This document shows, piece after piece, positions 6,336 through 6,678 of a stretch of DNA of 6,678 bases (position 1 is the stretch's first letter; every line of letters begins with the position of its first letter). The position numbers were made by a program, and so were the translations under genes. The notes beneath the pieces were generated by a model. That model saw nothing but the letters and a program-made list of their open reading frames with translations, had not been told where the DNA came from and searched no databases. Origin of the DNA: Chitinophagaceae bacterium UBA3430 (GTDB lineage: Bacteria; Bacteroidota; Bacteroidia; Chitinophagales; Chitinophagaceae); NCBI GenBank assembly GCA_002378975.1, contig DFST01000101.1, positions 1,310 to 7,987 of the forward strand. The letters run 5' to 3'.

Positions 6336-6678
6336 TTAAGCTTTTGTGGGATTGTCTATGATTCGTTCGCAGAGCCAAAGAAATTCATTGAGAAATTGAT
6401 CGATGTTATTTTTAAAGGATTCATCGATCAATACACCTGACTCATCCATTTTTTTATCTACGGCCGGTACCAATAAAAATTGCGGGGCGGCAATGCCAAA
6501 TAAAGCTGGTACCAACAACAACAACTGTTGAGCGGCCCGCATGCCACCCATGGCGCCGGGGGAGGCGGTCGCCAATCCAAATGGTTTCCGGTTTCGTTTC
6601 GGAAAATGATCCAATAAGTTCTTCAAGGCCGGCGAATAACTGCCGTTGTACTCGGGAGTTACCAACAAATAAGCATCG
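6336..6678 (-). CDS. NAD(P)H-dependent FMN reductase family protein, C-terminal part (cut by window edge)
   Basis: The frame is open to the last base of the window, so only the final 113 or so residues are visible; the N-terminal third, including the expected phosphate-binding GS.R..S loop, is outside. The visible part begins DAYLLVTPEYNGSYSP, the flavin-contacting TPEYNGS loop of the flavodoxin-like NADPH-dependent FMN reductase family (Pfam FMN_red), and continues with FGLATASPGAMGGMRA, whose SPG.xGG.RA pattern is the family's second conserved loop. Members reduce FMN, quinones, azo dyes or metal oxyanions using NAD(P)H; the substrate is not predictable here. The TTG at 6666-6668 is internal and not a real start, because conserved sequence continues upstream of it. 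The stop at 6336-6338 is 9 bases before the pirin ATG, indicating an operon. Confidence 0.9.
   Translation of the reverse strand, partial: DAYLLVTPEYNGSYSPALKNLLDHFPKRNRKPFGLATASPGAMGGMRAAQQLLLLVPALFGIAAPQFLLVPAVDKKMDESGVLIDESFKNNIDQFLNEFLWLCERIIDNPTKA

Overview
The window looks like a chromosomal segment of a Bacteroidota bacterium, probably from the Chitinophagales or a related order. The pointers are: candidate promoters of the Bacteroidota type (TAnnTTTG -7 boxes), no Shine-Dalgarno-like purine stretches before the starts, a glucosamine-6-phosphate deaminase fused to a PIG-L/LmbE deacetylase domain (an architecture I know from this phylum), and a large secreted GH20 hexosaminidase. The genus is not determined. 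Base composition is near 50% GC by eye and looks uniform. No insertion sequence, integrase, CRISPR array or phage gene is visible.

Every gene I can support is on the minus strand, so transcription runs from high to low coordinates. In that order: (1) the C-terminal 113 residues of an NAD(P)H-dependent FMN reductase, cut by the right edge; (2) a complete pirin, 9 bases further on; (3) a complete secreted multidomain GH20 beta-N-acetylhexosaminidase; (4) a NagB-LmbE fusion protein; (5) a seven-helix Bax inhibitor-1/YccA membrane protein; (6) a strong intrinsic terminator; (7) the 5' half of tRNA-Arg(ACG), cut by the left edge exactly at the end of the anticodon loop. The gaps between the coding regions are 9, 45, 66 and 35 bases. 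There is no stretch over 300 bases without a gene.

The clearest functional unit is the hexosaminidase followed by the NagB fusion. The exported enzyme should release GlcNAc (or GalNAc) from chitin oligomers, peptidoglycan fragments or glycans. The cytoplasmic fusion would act on the resulting amino-sugar phosphate: the NagB half converts glucosamine-6-phosphate to fructose-6-phosphate plus ammonia, and the LmbE half has the metal-ligand motif of an N-deacetylase. No transporter, kinase or separate NagA is in the window, so the pathway is only partly visible. The reductase and pirin form a tight redox-related pair with no evident link to amino-sugar use. A candidate promoter before the NagB fusion suggests that the fusion and the BI-1 gene can be transcribed apart from the upstream genes.

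I found no convincing undescribed system. The items most worth a second look are the domain fusion and its possible self-contained deacetylase/deaminase chemistry, a non-canonical A at position 19 of the tRNA D-loop, and a repeated 7-base motif upstream of the NagB fusion.
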